Below, piece by piece: positions 10,792 through 22,867 of a stretch of 64,000 bases of DNA (its first letter is position 1; each line of letters opens with the position of its first letter). The notes below the pieces were generated by a model. It had not been told where the DNA came from. It saw only the letters and a program-made list of their open reading frames with translations, and searched no databases. The position numbers and the translations under genes are program-made. Source of the DNA: Smallanthus sonchifolius (lineage: Eukaryota > Streptophyta > Magnoliopsida > Asterales > Asteraceae). The stretch is taken from assembly GCA_023525975.1 (NCBI GenBank), contig CM042034.1, forward strand, positions 6,393,501 through 6,457,500, written 5' to 3'.

Positions 10792-13700
10792 GGCCCCTCT
10801 ATAAGAGGGGGGGGGGGGTTGTTCCCTAACAACATCTCCGGCCACGTGCCCTTCGTGATGAAACGAGGTTTTTTATTATATAAAGACAAAATTATGACCC
10901 CGTTTATCACTATGCCGTATTTAGGATGAAACTACCTTTCTTCATTACTTTTTGTAAAAAGAGGATCTTAGTTAGAATAATTGTTATGTTTATATTTAAA
11001 CAAGTAAATTAAATATTATAATATATTAATCATGGGATGATGATTACATAGTCCAATCATACCTACAAAAAGGCCAAGAGTATGAATGGATGATATTGGA
11101 AACCTTATTTTGATAGTGATGTATTTGACACTACCTTCTTAAACAATATGAAGTCGCGTATCTCACACCAAACAAGTTTACATCAAGCAACAATGAGGTC
11201 TTGGACAACTCATATAACCAATTTATTTATTTAATTATACTATTTTATTTTATTTTATCATTTTGTGTGCTTGATTGATGCATAAATAAATCATATTTAT
11301 ATCTTTTAGAATCGGTAAGAATCAACTCCTAATAGTTATTACAAAGTATTCATAATGTTGATTTTGTTGATTAATACTTATGAATTGTGTATAAAGACTA
11401 GTTCATATATTTAACTACTAATCACAATGTTGCTAAAATTATGTCAAATTAAAAGTTGCATTAACTTTAAGAAAAAGAAACATAATTTTCTTCTAGAAAA
11501 TATTATGATTTATGACAACCTTAATCAACATATAACTTAACTCTTTAAGTGTATAATTAAATGTTTAAAATGCCTTTTAACAAGAAATGGTTTAATTACT
11601 AAAAGTTAGGGTCAAAAACACAACTTAAAATAAAATATGGTTTTTATATAGTATCTATCGATATTAGGTGCAAATATGTGCAACGTACAACAGAAAGAAA
11701 ATAATAATAATTTCAAGTGGGAAAAAACCAAGGAATCCACTCGCCTTTTGAAGAAAGTCTTATTTGTTCATGGTACAAATAATTCACTAAACTAATAACA
11801 AATATTCAATTAAATAATATCAATTTGGTGATCATTGCCACACCTTACTCATCACTATCCACATATATATTATATTTCTTATTAAATATTATTTATATTA
11901 TTTAATGCAAAACACCAAGTTTCGGAGGGATTAAGATGCCTACTATTACTATTTAAATCAGAAGATTTGTCCTAATTATTAATCTTAATTAAATATCAAC
12001 ACTATGATGTATCCGTACTTAATACTAAACAGGTTCATTCGGAACTTCGAGATCTATAACCTTTGTTTAAAGCGTGTAATACAAAAGGATATTCATCGCC
12101 ATGTAGATATTGCAGTATCGTAAAATTCTGTTTAGGCGGCCGAGTAAACAGTAGGGTGTTAAGAAGATTTTCTTCAACGCGGTCAAAATTACTCAGAATC
12201 AGTCAAACTCGGAGCTAGTCGGTCCAGCTCGGACAAGTTGGATTTTCGATGTTTTCCACCGATTCTTGTTGGATTTTCGTTGTTTTTAACGGAAATAAAC
12301 ATTGAAAGACGAGAATTAAATGATTAGTATGTATACAATATTAAAGAATGAATATCAATTTTTGAAATACTTTAGCATTTGAACATCTATTCTTTTGATT
12401 TATATTGATGTTCATGTGTTTTATTATAAATAATAGTAAACTTATTATATTTGAAAAATATATAATTTCACGAAAATTAATTTATTTATAATTTATCATG
12501 TCCCCCGCCTAAGCTAAGTACTCACAACTCCTCAGTCAATCGACTTGACACTCTGGCAACGCCTAGCGTCTTATGCAACATTGACATATTGTAATTTGTA
12601 TATTAAATATTTAAATAATCTTTTATGATTTTAAATTAATATTTCCCTTAAAAAAATAATTTTCTTATCTCGAATCATAAAAGTATATAATTAGAAAATA
12701 AAATTTATTAATTATTATATAGTAAAGGTTTATAAGAATGAAAATGATGAGAGTGATGATAAGGATAATGATGGCATACACCAAAGAGGTTGGTTGGCAC
12801 TTAATTTAGTGGTGTGAGACATCTCATATAATATAAACGTATAGTCACAAGAGGATTCCTTAATATTTAAATATAAAAAAAACACCTTTTGCAACTTGTT
12901 ATGTTCAAGGATTTAAAGCAAATGCGACCAACGAATCATTTTATGTCCATGTCTTTAATTAAGAATAAAATATATTGCATAAATTAATATGAGAAGAGTC
13001 TAGGCTTGACAAGGAAATAATAATAAAAAAATAACATGTGCCATCTTATTTAACAGACTTTTCGCATCTTCTTTTTGCATTTTTTTTATATTTCATTTCA
13101 TAATTTGAGAAAAAAAACTTAACATAAATGTTAAAAATATTATTTTTTAAAAGCATATATAACTGTTTTAATACATAGAAATGAAAAAAATATAAAATCA
13201 TAAAACAGTAACAAACTTTTAATAGTCACAAACTTTTAATAGTCTCACTCAGTCAATAAAAAAGTTTAGCTATATTAGTAATTCAAGTTTCAATATTATT
13301 TACATGAGATTGTTTAATAAAAAATAAAAATATAATAATGTGCAAGAAAAATTAAATTTCAAATTTTATATTAGAATTCAAGTTAAGTAATAATTAGAAT
13401 TCAAATCTTATATTATTAATAAAACAACATTAACATAATTAGATATTGAAATTTAAACTTACTTAATATAGAAAAAATTAGAATATTTTAATGAGAAAAA
13501 GTATAGTGTTGCCACGTGGTATTAAGTGGAATTGTTTATTAGAAGTAAGACTGTCATGTAATTTTTCATAAATGGTTAAAATAAATAATAAATAAAATAC
13601 TTATGAAACGTGGTTCTTACTTAATGATTTTCTTTTAATTTTATCCAATGCTTTTTTTAAGCATGAAAAGAAAATTAATCATAAATAATAACGTAGTTCT

Positions 13701-13807
13701 AAAATTGTTTTATTTAAGTCATTTAGTTTTAATCATGTATGAAAATTTTATAATTATATAAAACGATATTAAAACTTATAATTGTTTTTTTTAGTTAAAG
13801 TAAAAGA
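10792..13807. other. 3 kb AT-rich non-coding region
   Basis: No coding region is supportable. Two GC-richer patches, 12130-12300 and 12498-12570, contain 'actcggagctagtcgg' and 'cgcctaagc / cgcctagcg' words and look like degraded repeat pieces. A 'gtggtgtgagacatc' word at about 12811 recalls PIF MITE interiors, but no ends are visible. Confidence 0.5.
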
Positions 13808-14038
13808 TTGAGTGATTATATATTCTCAAGAAGACAAATATTAAATCGAGAAGAGCATATTGCCTCTTGGTTTAAACAAAGAATTAGTCAACAAATTGGC
13901 ATGAAAATTGATCGAGTGGATACTAAGTTATTCTTGTTAGACCGCAATACGAATAGTCTTTTGTTTATTTTCCACAAGAGGATCACGCAACTTGTAAAAT
14001 TATTAATTATGTTACAATTATTTAGGTTTTGTAGTTGA
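13808..14038 (+). pseudogene. Possible CACTA transposase fragment
   Basis: A 76-codon open stretch without an ATG at its beginning. Its first 30 residues (Arg/Glu-rich, then His-Ile-Ala-Ser-Trp-Phe-Lys-Gln-Arg-Ile) resemble the 'H..f..WF+.r+' segment found in the C-terminal half of plant En/Spm-type transposases. The remainder is low-complexity hydrophobic sequence. Upstream and downstream frames are closed and no CACTA ends are nearby. This is a resemblance from memory of the family pattern and may be chance. Confidence 0.3.
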
Positions 14039-15799
14039 CATGCGACTTTAACCAAAAAAATGTGAAATTAATGATCCTTGTATACTCTAATAATGTTTGT
14101 AAGAAAATCGCATTATGTTTAAAAGGGTTCCTATCGGTCTATCAATTCGTATAAACGAACTTAATTATATTTTAGTTTTTAAATATAGATTTGAAGTGTC
14201 TAAATTATCTCCACATCTTAATCAATCCACAAGTGAACAGAAACTTTTTAGACCATCAATAATAGTTTAGTGAAGTGATGAAAAAATGTTGTCACGTAGA
14301 CATCGGTGTGATCACTATAAATATGTGTAATAGGTTAGTGATATTGATATCTGTTTTAGGGCTCATACAAAACTTTTTTTTAAATAGTAATATGTGAGGG
14401 ATAGGTGTTTCACGGACATGCAAGGCTTCACGAGCAACACCATCGTGTGTTGACATGATAGGGGTGCCACCTAGGACCCGTAATGCCCCATTACACATTG
14501 CCCTTACACTAAGATTTTTGAAAAAAATAATGAAGTTCAGAATACAACATGTTTCACTATACAATTTGCTAACCTTTTTTATATAATAAATTAATAAATT
14601 TTAGAACACGTGTCGCTAACTTGTTAAACCTCACATTCATTTTTTTTTGCCTAAACCTGTTACCCATCAAAACTAAATCGTTTTAATTGAATCTCATTAA
14701 AATTAATTATCTATTTTCTTATTCAACCACTTTCATCATTCTTGGATCATTTTCTTTTACCGCATATTCATACTCAATTTAGTTAAAAAAAGGTGACATA
14801 CATTACGAATGAAATCAATTTATGAAAATGTAACATTTTTAATTTATTATATGGTGTCTCAAATTTGAGTTCGTTGTTTATTGTTTATCAATTTATAAAC
14901 TGTTACTTATATATATATTATTTTATCTTATTTATTGTTTAAAGTTACTAACTATATAGTTTATCCAAGATTTTATTACTCATAACTTTAAAGAAAAAAT
15001 TAAATAATAATTAGTATAATGATTTAGAGATTATAAAACGATTGACCAATTTAATCGATGATGAACAAAATTTTAAACTAAAAATTTTGTAGATAAAAAT
15101 TAAAACGAATTATTAATCTAGTTTTCTAAAATAACAGAGTTGATTAAAATGTAAAAATCAGAGTTGATGATATAATAATTATCCACTATACAAATTTATT
15201 TTTCAAAACTAATAAGTAACGTCATAAATTATAGCTACTCATAATTAATTTCATATTAAATATATTTAAATGAAAAAATAAAGATAAATATGCATCAAAG
15301 AGTGACATATATCCTTTTAAATTTTTATTTATTAGTATAAAAGTATAGATTGAAAGAAGATACATGGGTCAAATTTATGAGTATTATGAGTCCAATTTAC
15401 GAGACGAATTTGTTCAAGTCTATTATAGATTATTATTTTTGGGCTTGGGCCAACATTTGTGGCAGAGCTCCAAGTCCAAACCACAAAAATAAACTCAATA
15501 TCTCAGTCTCACACCTTTAGGCTTTAACGTAACAAACCACTGGACGGCTTGTGATGGCCCATGCCCCATTGGCATTTCTACTCCTATAGTTTCAACTTCA
15601 AGCCCTATAAAACATCCATTTACGAAACTCACAAATTTAAGCTTTCCGTAAAAAATAAATATTATAATTAAGTTTATATAAAGAAAATAAAAACTTATTA
15701 AAACATGTGTGTTGTGGCACGTTAAACCGTGAAAAAAAAGTAACGTTTTTGAAAATTTATATAAAGAAAAAAAACTTAAAACGTTATGATTCGTTAAAA
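14039..15799. other. AT-rich spacer
   Basis: No gene supported. A GC-richer island at about 14395-14520 looks like the interior of a decayed MITE, but I could not find paired ends. A 90-codon antisense open frame over it (14292-14564) has no recognisable domain. Confidence 0.45.
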
Positions 15800-15867
15800 A
15801 AAATCTTTAAAAAATGGCATGATTAAGTGGTCGGGCGGGGTGGGGGAAGCGAATGTTCAAACCGTTG

Positions 15868-15945
15868 TCTCGCGCTTGAACCCTTGACCTCCCTCTTGTG
15901 GAGGCGTGGCGTGGGGTAGCAGCCAGCTGAGCTGGCTTGTACTTG
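15868..15945 (-). mobile_element. tRNA-derived SINE head, copy 1
   Basis: On the minus strand there is a box-A-like 'agctcagctggctgctac' followed by a box-B-like 'ggtcaagggttcaagcg'. A second, very similar copy lies about 160 bp downstream. The cloverleaf is not preserved, so I call a SINE rather than a tRNA. Confidence 0.6.
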
Positions 15946-16027
15946 TGTTTTGTGGCGAACAGATAACATGTAAATAACGACACACACGTTCGCAAAAAAC
16001 TTAGAAAATACGAGATTAAAACACGCA

Positions 16028-16102
16028 TATGGGATTTGAACCCTTGATCTCCCTTCTAGAGGTGGGGGTAGCAGCTAGTTGAGCTGCCTTATACTTGTGT
16101 TG
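16028..16102 (-). mobile_element. tRNA-derived SINE head, copy 2
   Basis: Same family and orientation as the preceding copy. Minus-strand box-A-like 'agctcaactagctgctac' and box-B-like 'gatcaagggttcaaatcc'; both copies are followed by the 'acacaagtaca/acacaagtata' block on that strand. Close spacing suggests local duplication or tandem insertion. Confidence 0.6.
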
Positions 16103-16194
16103 TGTGGGTTAGGGATGAGATTTTTTCCCGATCACCAGTAACGTACATATCGAGCCTAATCGGTTTCGATACCGGTATTAGATTTTGTTGTTTT

Positions 16195-16300
16195 TGGTAT
16201 GGGTGTTCATTATGCAAATTGGACTTGAATAATTCGAAATTCGATTCGAATCGAATTCGAATAAGAGTTTCAAATTCGAATCGATTTCGAATTTAATATC
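16195..16300. repeat. Degenerate 'ttcgaat' simple repeat
   Basis: Overlapping palindromic 'attcgaat' words. It begins after 'tatgggtgttcattatgcaa', similar to the 'aggggtgttaaaaaa' that precedes the repeat at 17725. This is a common plant dispersed low-complexity repeat. Confidence 0.6.
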
Positions 16301-16968
16301 TTGGACTTAAAAAGTGAAATTGAAACTATTGGACTTAAAGAGTAAATTGGAGCAAACCATAGGGACCCAAAATGAAATTTACTCTTAGTTATATTATTAA
16401 AATAAAATAAAAAAGTATAAAATAATTAAACAAAATAAAGTGGAATAGTTGGTAAGATAAGTTGCTATTTATAAACATTGGTTTTTGTAGATAAAAAATA
16501 GAATTTGTTTGAGTTAATAAATATGATTAAAATATTTATTTTCAAAACCAGTAACTTTTGTTTGTATTTAAAATTGGGGTTGGGGACTTGCTTGATGTGC
16601 TCATAAGTGTTAAAATTCATTAAACTAAAATCAACGAATTGTTCACATGGGTTTCTTAATTGTTAATATTTATATTTCGTTTATAATTATTTTAAATTCC
16701 GCTGATGTATGTTAACTTCTAGATAATGTTGTCATTTGTGGACATATTGACTTTTTGCCTTGTTGGGACGGTGGGCCAAAATTTAGAGAAAATCACATTG
16801 TTTGGCAACTACGGTTATATACGTTGCACCAAGTTCGAATCTAACTTATTCCTTTTGTAATCATACATATTTTACGTATTTATGTGTCATTATCATATTA
16901 TATGTATAGTGATTTAACTAAAATGTAAAAAAACCTATTGTTATGTAGGCAGTGATGCTCTCACTAAT
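16301..16968. other. AT-rich spacer
   Basis: No gene or element visible. Confidence 0.5.
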
Positions 16969-16971
16969 TAA

Positions 16972-17346
16972 GGCTATGAGGTATACCCAACGAAAAATTG
17001 AGTGTGGTAATTGTCACATGCACCTCATTTTCACACGGTTTCCACATATGGAGGCATGTTCTTGCACATATGGGGGTGTGAAAAGCAGGGCCGACTCAAC
17101 CATTTTGGAGGTCCAAGCCTAAAATTCCACAACATAGAGGTATAGAGCCACCATTGGTGGAAAGTGCCACATGTTTACACCTTATTACTCAACGGTTCCT
17201 TGGTCCCACCATCTCTTCTACACCCGTGGAATTTCCCATGAAAATCCTCCACGGTTGTGGTCCACGCGCAAAGGGAGCGGTGTTCCACGACCCACGGCCG
17301 CCAACTCGGCCTCCACGAGTTGATTCCACTGGGTATACCCATAGCC
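16972..17346. mobile_element. PIF/Harbinger MITE, TAA duplication
   Basis: Ends are 'ggctatgaggtataccc' and the complement of 'ggctatgggtataccc', with TAA on both sides (16969-16971 and 17347-17349). Related to the element at 8942-9511. A hAT-like end word, 'cagggccgactcaaccattttgg', sits at about 17086-17108 without a partner, suggesting a nested and truncated hAT. Confidence 0.85.
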
Positions 17347-17724
17347 TAAGCCCTTCTAAGTGTGTAATGGTTTAACTAAAAACATAATTATTTTTCAATC
17401 ATTTGCTAATCATTGTTTTTTGTTTATTAATTTTTTTCAATAAAAGACTAATATTAATTATAAAATAAGTTAAAAAAAATTACAATTATAAAAATAATTA
17501 CAAACTTTTTTTTGTGTGTGAAGAATTAGAGAGTTTTTGGAAGAAGAATGAGAGAGTTATGGATACAATTAGAAAGATTTTTGTATATATAAATGTGTTT
17601 AAATCAAATATATATATATATATATATATATATACTTTATTTATTTATTTTTTAAACAGTGGGATTTATAAAAAAAACTAACCTAGCAAGGTGCTAGGCC
17701 AAAAACAAATTTCAAGTACATGAT
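17347..17724. other. AT-rich spacer with a (TA)n run
   Basis: A (TA)n microsatellite of about 26 bases lies near 17608-17635. No coding sequence. Confidence 0.6.
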
Positions 17725-18165
17725 TAGGGGTGTTAAAAAAGTTACGAATCCAAAACCGAACAACAATTATCGGCAATTTCGAATCCGAATTATCCAAAAA
17801 TTTGGATTTGGATATCCGAATTTCCGGATTAGGGTTCAGATAGTAATTTAAAAAAAAATCGGATACTTCGGATATCCGAATTTTGAAATATTATATTTAT
17901 ATATGTTTTAAATTTGTTTTATAATATAAAAACTTGAATTCAAACTCGAAATATTATATTTATATATGTTAATTTTTAATTATTTTTATAATTTAAAAAT
18001 ATTATATATGGATATATTTTTAAACTTTTCGGATATCCGTTTCATTATCCGAAATCCGGATATCGAAATTTCGAATACGTATTCAGATAGTGAGATCAAC
18101 TATCCAAAAATTTTGGGTATCCGAATTTCTGGATATCTGAAATTGATATAGGGAGAGGGTTATAA
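17725..18165. repeat. Degenerate 'ttcggatatccgaa' palindromic repeat region
   Basis: The region is built from variants of 'ttcggatatccgaa' and 'aatccgaattatcc' in both orientations, with AT-rich centres repeating 'atattatatttatatatgtt'. It starts with 'aggggtgttaaaaaagttacg'. The open frame at 17966-18151 is repeat-derived. Confidence 0.65.
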
Positions 18166-18312
18166 CCATTATATCCATTTCATCTTAAATTTTCGAACTC
18201 TACTACTATACCAAACATAGGAATAATAAAGAATGTGAAACAACGCTTTTCTTTTTTGATGATTAACTCAATTACCGAGTCATTTCTATATCTCCACAAG
18301 ACCCATCATGTC

Positions 18313-18360
18313 AGGGCCGGACCAACCATTTTAGGGGCCTAAGGCGAAGTAAAACCCGGA
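18313..18360. mobile_element. Lone hAT-type terminus
   Basis: 'cagggccggaccaacc' followed by 'ttttaggggcc' is a typical plant hAT end. No matching opposite end is seen before the small gene at 18932, so the element is truncated. Confidence 0.45.
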
Positions 18361-18656
18361 GATCTTTTTTTAATTGTCATGGTTATAAGTAGTGGCATAT
18401 CTAAGATTTTTTAGTTGGGCAAAAAAACGGTTCGTTAAAAAGTATGATTGAACTATGCATATATGAAAAAAAAAATGAGCTTAAAATCTTTTTGTTAAAG
18501 TATGATTGGATATTTTTAGACTCCGAAAATGATAGCTAGCTTCCGGGAAACTTTTAGTGTACAGCTTATACCTTCTCACTTAGCCCACATAATATACTTT
18601 TACAACTTTAGTACCTTTATTTAACAATTTGTTCATTTTACACCCCTCAAAATACC

Positions 18657-18663
18657 TATAAAA
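18657..18663 (+). promoter_or_regulatory. TATA box of small gene 1
   Basis: 'tataaaa' preceded by 'cc', identical in context to the TATA box of its paralogue at 26667. It lies about 275 bases before the start codon, which implies a leader of roughly 240 bases with the CT-rich conserved block near 18730-18750. Confidence 0.6.
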
Positions 18664-18931
18664 CCACCAACTCCATGACTCAAATCCATTATACCAAATT
18701 CTTTCATTCATCCCAGCCTGACCCTGTAACCCTCTCTGTCCTCTTTCTAGTACAGAGAATTTCATAGTTTTAATCACATTTCAAGTGTAATTTTCGCAAT
18801 AATCGATCGAATTCCATCTCCCTTCTTCAAAATCCTAATCAGTGTTCTTCAATTCCCTGTTTAGCTCCTTCAATTTTTTCAAATTTTGATCATAACCTCC
18901 TGTTTAAACCTCCGTTCTTGTTGATCCATCA

Positions 18932-19141
18932 ATGGCGGCCTCTTTTTCATCACTGCCAGAGAAGAAACACACCACGGCTTTTCCACCGAGGAGTAAAGTC
19001 AAAGCTCAAATTTTTGAAGAGGTTGTAGAAACAGTTGTTTCTGCAGCCTCAAGAGCATATGATTTCTTGGGTCTCATCAAGAAATATGACGATTCTGCCC
19101 CTGCGACACCGCCCAAAAGCACCACCGTTTCTGGCGGATGA
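18932..19141 (+). CDS. Small RGxIK-type protein 1 (69 aa, probably C-terminally frameshifted)
   Basis: I do not recognise this family. The frame opens at an ATG in a good context (caATGGCGGCC) and is clearly homologous to the 89-aa protein at 27003 over most of its length: shared PPR-x-KVKAQIF core (about residues 22-30), then a SAASRA-x-DFLGL stretch and an SAP-x-TP linker. The segment from the core to DFLGL could form an amphipathic helix (inference). The usual family RG is RS here. Relative to the paralogue, the reading frame slips by one base near 19130. The acidic-glycine 'ADG-x-DG' block is present in the next frame (from about 19133), and the protein ends instead at TGA. Homology resumes in the 3' UTR ('agatccttagtttta', about 19220). 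It may be a diverged functional microprotein or an early pseudogene. Confidence 0.7.
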   Translation: MAASFSSLPEKKHTTAFPPRSKVKAQIFEEVVETVVSAASRAYDFLGLIKKYDDSAPATPPKSTTVSGG

Positions 19142-19450
19142 TGGCGGAGATGGGAGGGCTCTTTGGTCCTTTCACAATCTATCTTTGAAGACTTGTGTTC
19201 TATAGTATGAATCATGGGAGAGATCCTTAGTTTTAGAAGGGGATAATCTCATGATGTGTGTTATTAGTATTTGTGTTTTGATCTCTTTTAGCTTTTGGAG
19301 AAGAGACTCATGGCTTGATTGTTGTTGTAATTTCTTACTTTGTGTTTCTATAAAAAGTGTGTACTTGTTATTGTGAATCTTTGGAGTTTATGTATCTTGT
19401 TTTTGGACTTAGTAGTACTTCATCAAGTAACTTTTATATATATTTCATTA
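19142..19450 (+). other. 3' UTR of small gene 1
   Basis: Blocks matching the 3' UTR of the 27003 gene include 'agatccttagtttta', 'ttttggagaagaga' and 'gcttgattgttgttgta'. No canonical AATAAA is obvious; 'tataaaaa' near 19351 may serve. Confidence 0.5.
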
Positions 19451-19465
19451 GTTTAAAAAAAACAT

Positions 19466-20680
19466 ATGATGCTTGTTAGGGGTGTGCAAAAAAATCTAAG
19501 AATTTTAAATAGAGAATCACATAAATATTTATATGTGTGCTCGTTAGGGGTGTGCAAGTTGGCCGACCTGATAAAGTTCGAAGACCCAAACCCATCAATA
19601 CCCCACCCAACCTGTGAAGTTGATATATGGCCCGGTCCTCGGTTCCTAGGATATACCCCTAATCGTTTATGTCCCGGGTCTCAATCAAAACGTGCGATCT
19701 TGTTTTATAAAGGAGGTGGAGTTCGTTCCTTTGGTCATAAAACATGATTGGAAAAGTATATCAAAGATGACATGGTGAAGAAAATACTACTGGTTTTGAT
19801 ATATTGATGTGGTGGAAACTAATTTCGTCTCAATATCTTGTTTATACACTTATTTAATGATTTAATACTATGTGAATTGTTTTTTTTAGATATTTGGGTT
19901 ATTCCAATTTAAACTGTAGTCTCAGAGTCGGCTTTTAGTGCAGGTATTGGACTCGTAATGAAGTTCATTATCCCCTCCTATTGTTGAAGCATCAATATGT
20001 ACCCATGATTGGGTTCGAAAATCAAGCAAAGAAATCAACAGAAGCGATGATTTCGAGATACTTGAAAATCTTGCACAATGTAGGTTTATATTGTTATTCC
20101 TGAATTGCTATATACAAATGATCCAAGTTTTTTGAAATTCTAATAATTTTTTTTAGATATTTTTTAAGAATATAGGATTGGTGACTATTGACAAAATATT
20201 GATTTGATATATTATTTTTGGAAGATTTTTATTGCCACTTTTTATGATTTATGCATTATTTTTTATGTAACGATTGATTCTTTATTTTTTGAAGATTTTA
20301 TTGCAGTTTAGGGAGTTTTTAGCTCCTGCGCAGACACTTAGTTTGTGTAGATATTTTTGTTTGGATCAGCTTTTGTTTTTGTGTCTTTACTGTACAATGG
20401 TTATCCAAAGTAGAATCGTATTTAGTTAAGAAACCGTTACTTTGTTTGGATCAACTTTTATTTTTGTATGTAGTTTAAGTGAGCCCAACAACATTTTTAA
20501 TTAATTGGGGCCTGCATGTTAAAGACCGAAAACTGACTCGTGAAGGCCCGAAGAAGCACAGACTCACCCATCAACAAATAGTCCGGTCCTCAATACCTAT
20601 TTCTATTAAAGGTCTCGGTCCGTTCCGATTTAAGTTGCCAGGTTGGGCGAGGCTTCACCATAGTACTTGTCAAATATAAC
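19466..20680. repeat. Unclassified dispersed repeat pieces
   Basis: 'gttaggggtgtgcaa' occurs twice (about 19474 and 19535), followed by a GC-richer stretch to 19745. A second GC-richer stretch at 20505-20670 shares 'cccatcaa' and 'cggtcctc' words with it. They may be the two ends of one old element, but I cannot establish terminal repeats. The open frames here (19466-19747 and 20479-20679) carry no domain. Confidence 0.4.
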
Positions 20681-21160
20681 TAGAGGGGGAAGAGAGTGAC
20701 TTATTTAGTTACATAATAATCTTATTAATGATAAAGAATTAAAGAAATATATGATTCATATAGTTAGTTGTGTGAAAATTCTGGAAAAATTATAAAAAAT
20801 AAGGCATTAAGAGGGCAAGACTTAACCCTATATAAACTTAGTAATATGGAGATGATGAATATTTAAATTGATATGAAGACTCGACCATTTGTAAAGGAGC
20901 TCCAAACTAGACGAATATCCTACCTATTTTTGTCAGTCGTCAGGTAGGGGCGGACCTACCCTATGGGTAGGGGTAGCCCCCACTGCCCCTCAACTTTTAC
21001 GCGTAGTGTAAAAAATATTTTTTTTACGGTTTTATGTGTCCGGTTACCTAATACGTTACCCCTCAAAATTTTTTAAAAGCTCAACACTTCATAAAATGTC
21101 TAAAATTATATAAAAAACCTAATACTTTATAGAAAGTCCCTGCATTTTATTAAAGGTTTT
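20681..21160. other. Spacer with a lone hAT-like end
   Basis: At 20946-20962 'aggggcggacctaccc' resembles the hAT end seen at 10315, followed by C-rich sequence. No partner end found. Confidence 0.4.
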
Positions 21161-21211
21161 GAGGTATTGGGTTTTAATAAAACCAAAATGTTTTATTAAA
21201 ACCAATACCTC
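21161..21211. repeat. Near-perfect hairpin
   Basis: 'gaggtattgg' plus 'gttttaataaaac' is followed after six bases by its inverted copy ending 'ccaatacctc', with one extra G in the left arm. This gives a stem of about 22 bp with a 6-base loop. It is not part of any element I could delimit. Confidence 0.8.
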
Positions 21212-22867
21212 AAAGTCTCAAATCTCAAACCCAACTTACCCAAACGGCCGGCCATGAAGAAAGACAGAGAGCGGGAACTGTGAGAGTGAGAGACCGGCCA
21301 CTCAACCAATCGCTCGACCTGAGCTGAGACCACCGCCAAAACCTAGTTGCATGTTACCGTAAAAACTGGCTAACACTTCTTCCAACAATTGAAGTTGTAC
21401 AAGTTTTTTGAAACTTATAACTTCATTAATTGTGAACATATATCTTATCCGAGTCAAATATAAACATTAAAAACAATAAAACCATGAGAGAACTCATTTG
21501 TTCAACCATTTGTTCAAGTTTTTTTAACAACTTTTTCTGCTAAATACCACTTTGACTTATACTTGTATTATTTAAACTCATATTATTTTTAAGGAGAGCA
21601 ATCACATTAGATCACAAGGTCGTAGGTATGATATCAACAAGTTGATTTTCTTTTTATTCGATGACTCAATTTTAGTCAAATAATCATACCATTGAATACG
21701 TCTAAATATTACAAAAACATCTTTAAAAAAAGTTACTTTTTAAGATTGAAAGTCTTGTTTTATCATTAAAATCTTAGATAACTTTACTATTAATTAAGAA
21801 ATCGACTCTAATTAGTAAGTAATACAATATTAAGGTTGCAGATCAAACTATAGTCACAACTTGTAGAAACTTTAATTGTTTAACAAAGATATTTCATGTA
21901 ATGTGAATCAATAACTTTTAGTTATTTACCAAATATCAAATACATTTTGCAATCCAAGTAATAACTTCTGGTTACCAAGTGCTATAAGTAGAAAAAATAA
22001 TGATTTTAGTAACTTACTATAACTTTGGGTCATATTATTTTATTATATAAAAGAACTTTTAGTTCTTATGATAAAATAGTAATTCTAATAAATAAAAATT
22101 TAAAAATAACTTACGGTAAAATAATAACTCTTAATCTTTAAACAATAACTTCTGATTATATAGGAGAAAGGCGGAAAATATCAGGTATCCATTACATCAC
22201 CCTTGAAAGAGAACTTATTCTCATTTCGAAGGGTTGTTACAGGGATTATTCCCTCCCTGTAACACCTAACGCGATTTCTCTTTTGCAAATCACCTCAGCT
22301 CGGAGAAGTGGTGTAGCTGGTTAAGGATTTATCGGAGAAGTTTATTAGCGTTGAATCTATCATTACTCGATCGAGATTTACCATTTAAATAGCCTCACTA
22401 AGTGCCTCTAAACACGAACCTACAATATCTGGCCGGAAAAGACGTCTAGTAAACCAGTTAACTTAGATGTAAGCTCGTTATTATTATAATAGATATTGGA
22501 CTGGATCCACGTACGCAATCCCAACTAAGTACTTTTTCATCATATAAAAAACCAATGCACCAATGTTGACTTCAAGTACTCAACCCACAAATAAATATAA
22601 CACAATACAATATTTAATAAGTTGATAGAAAAAGGCACATACTAAAAGACGAGAAAGTGCATTTATATAAAAAATAACCAATTATTACAAGTCACTATAA
22701 GATGGTATTAGGTCATGCTACTCTACTCAATTATGTCACCGCTTACTATTAAAACACTCTGGAGTGAGAAAAATTTAACATGTCAATCTCCCTCGACTAT
22801 TGATGATAAAAACCCTTCCAATATTTTAATTTATTATACTTCTTTTTATTTTTATCCGCTATTAAAG
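21212..22867. other. AT-rich spacer
   Basis: No gene supported. A GC-richer stretch at 22185-22440 contains 'tggtgtagctggttaagg', which resembles a tRNA box A, but no convincing box B. Confidence 0.45.
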
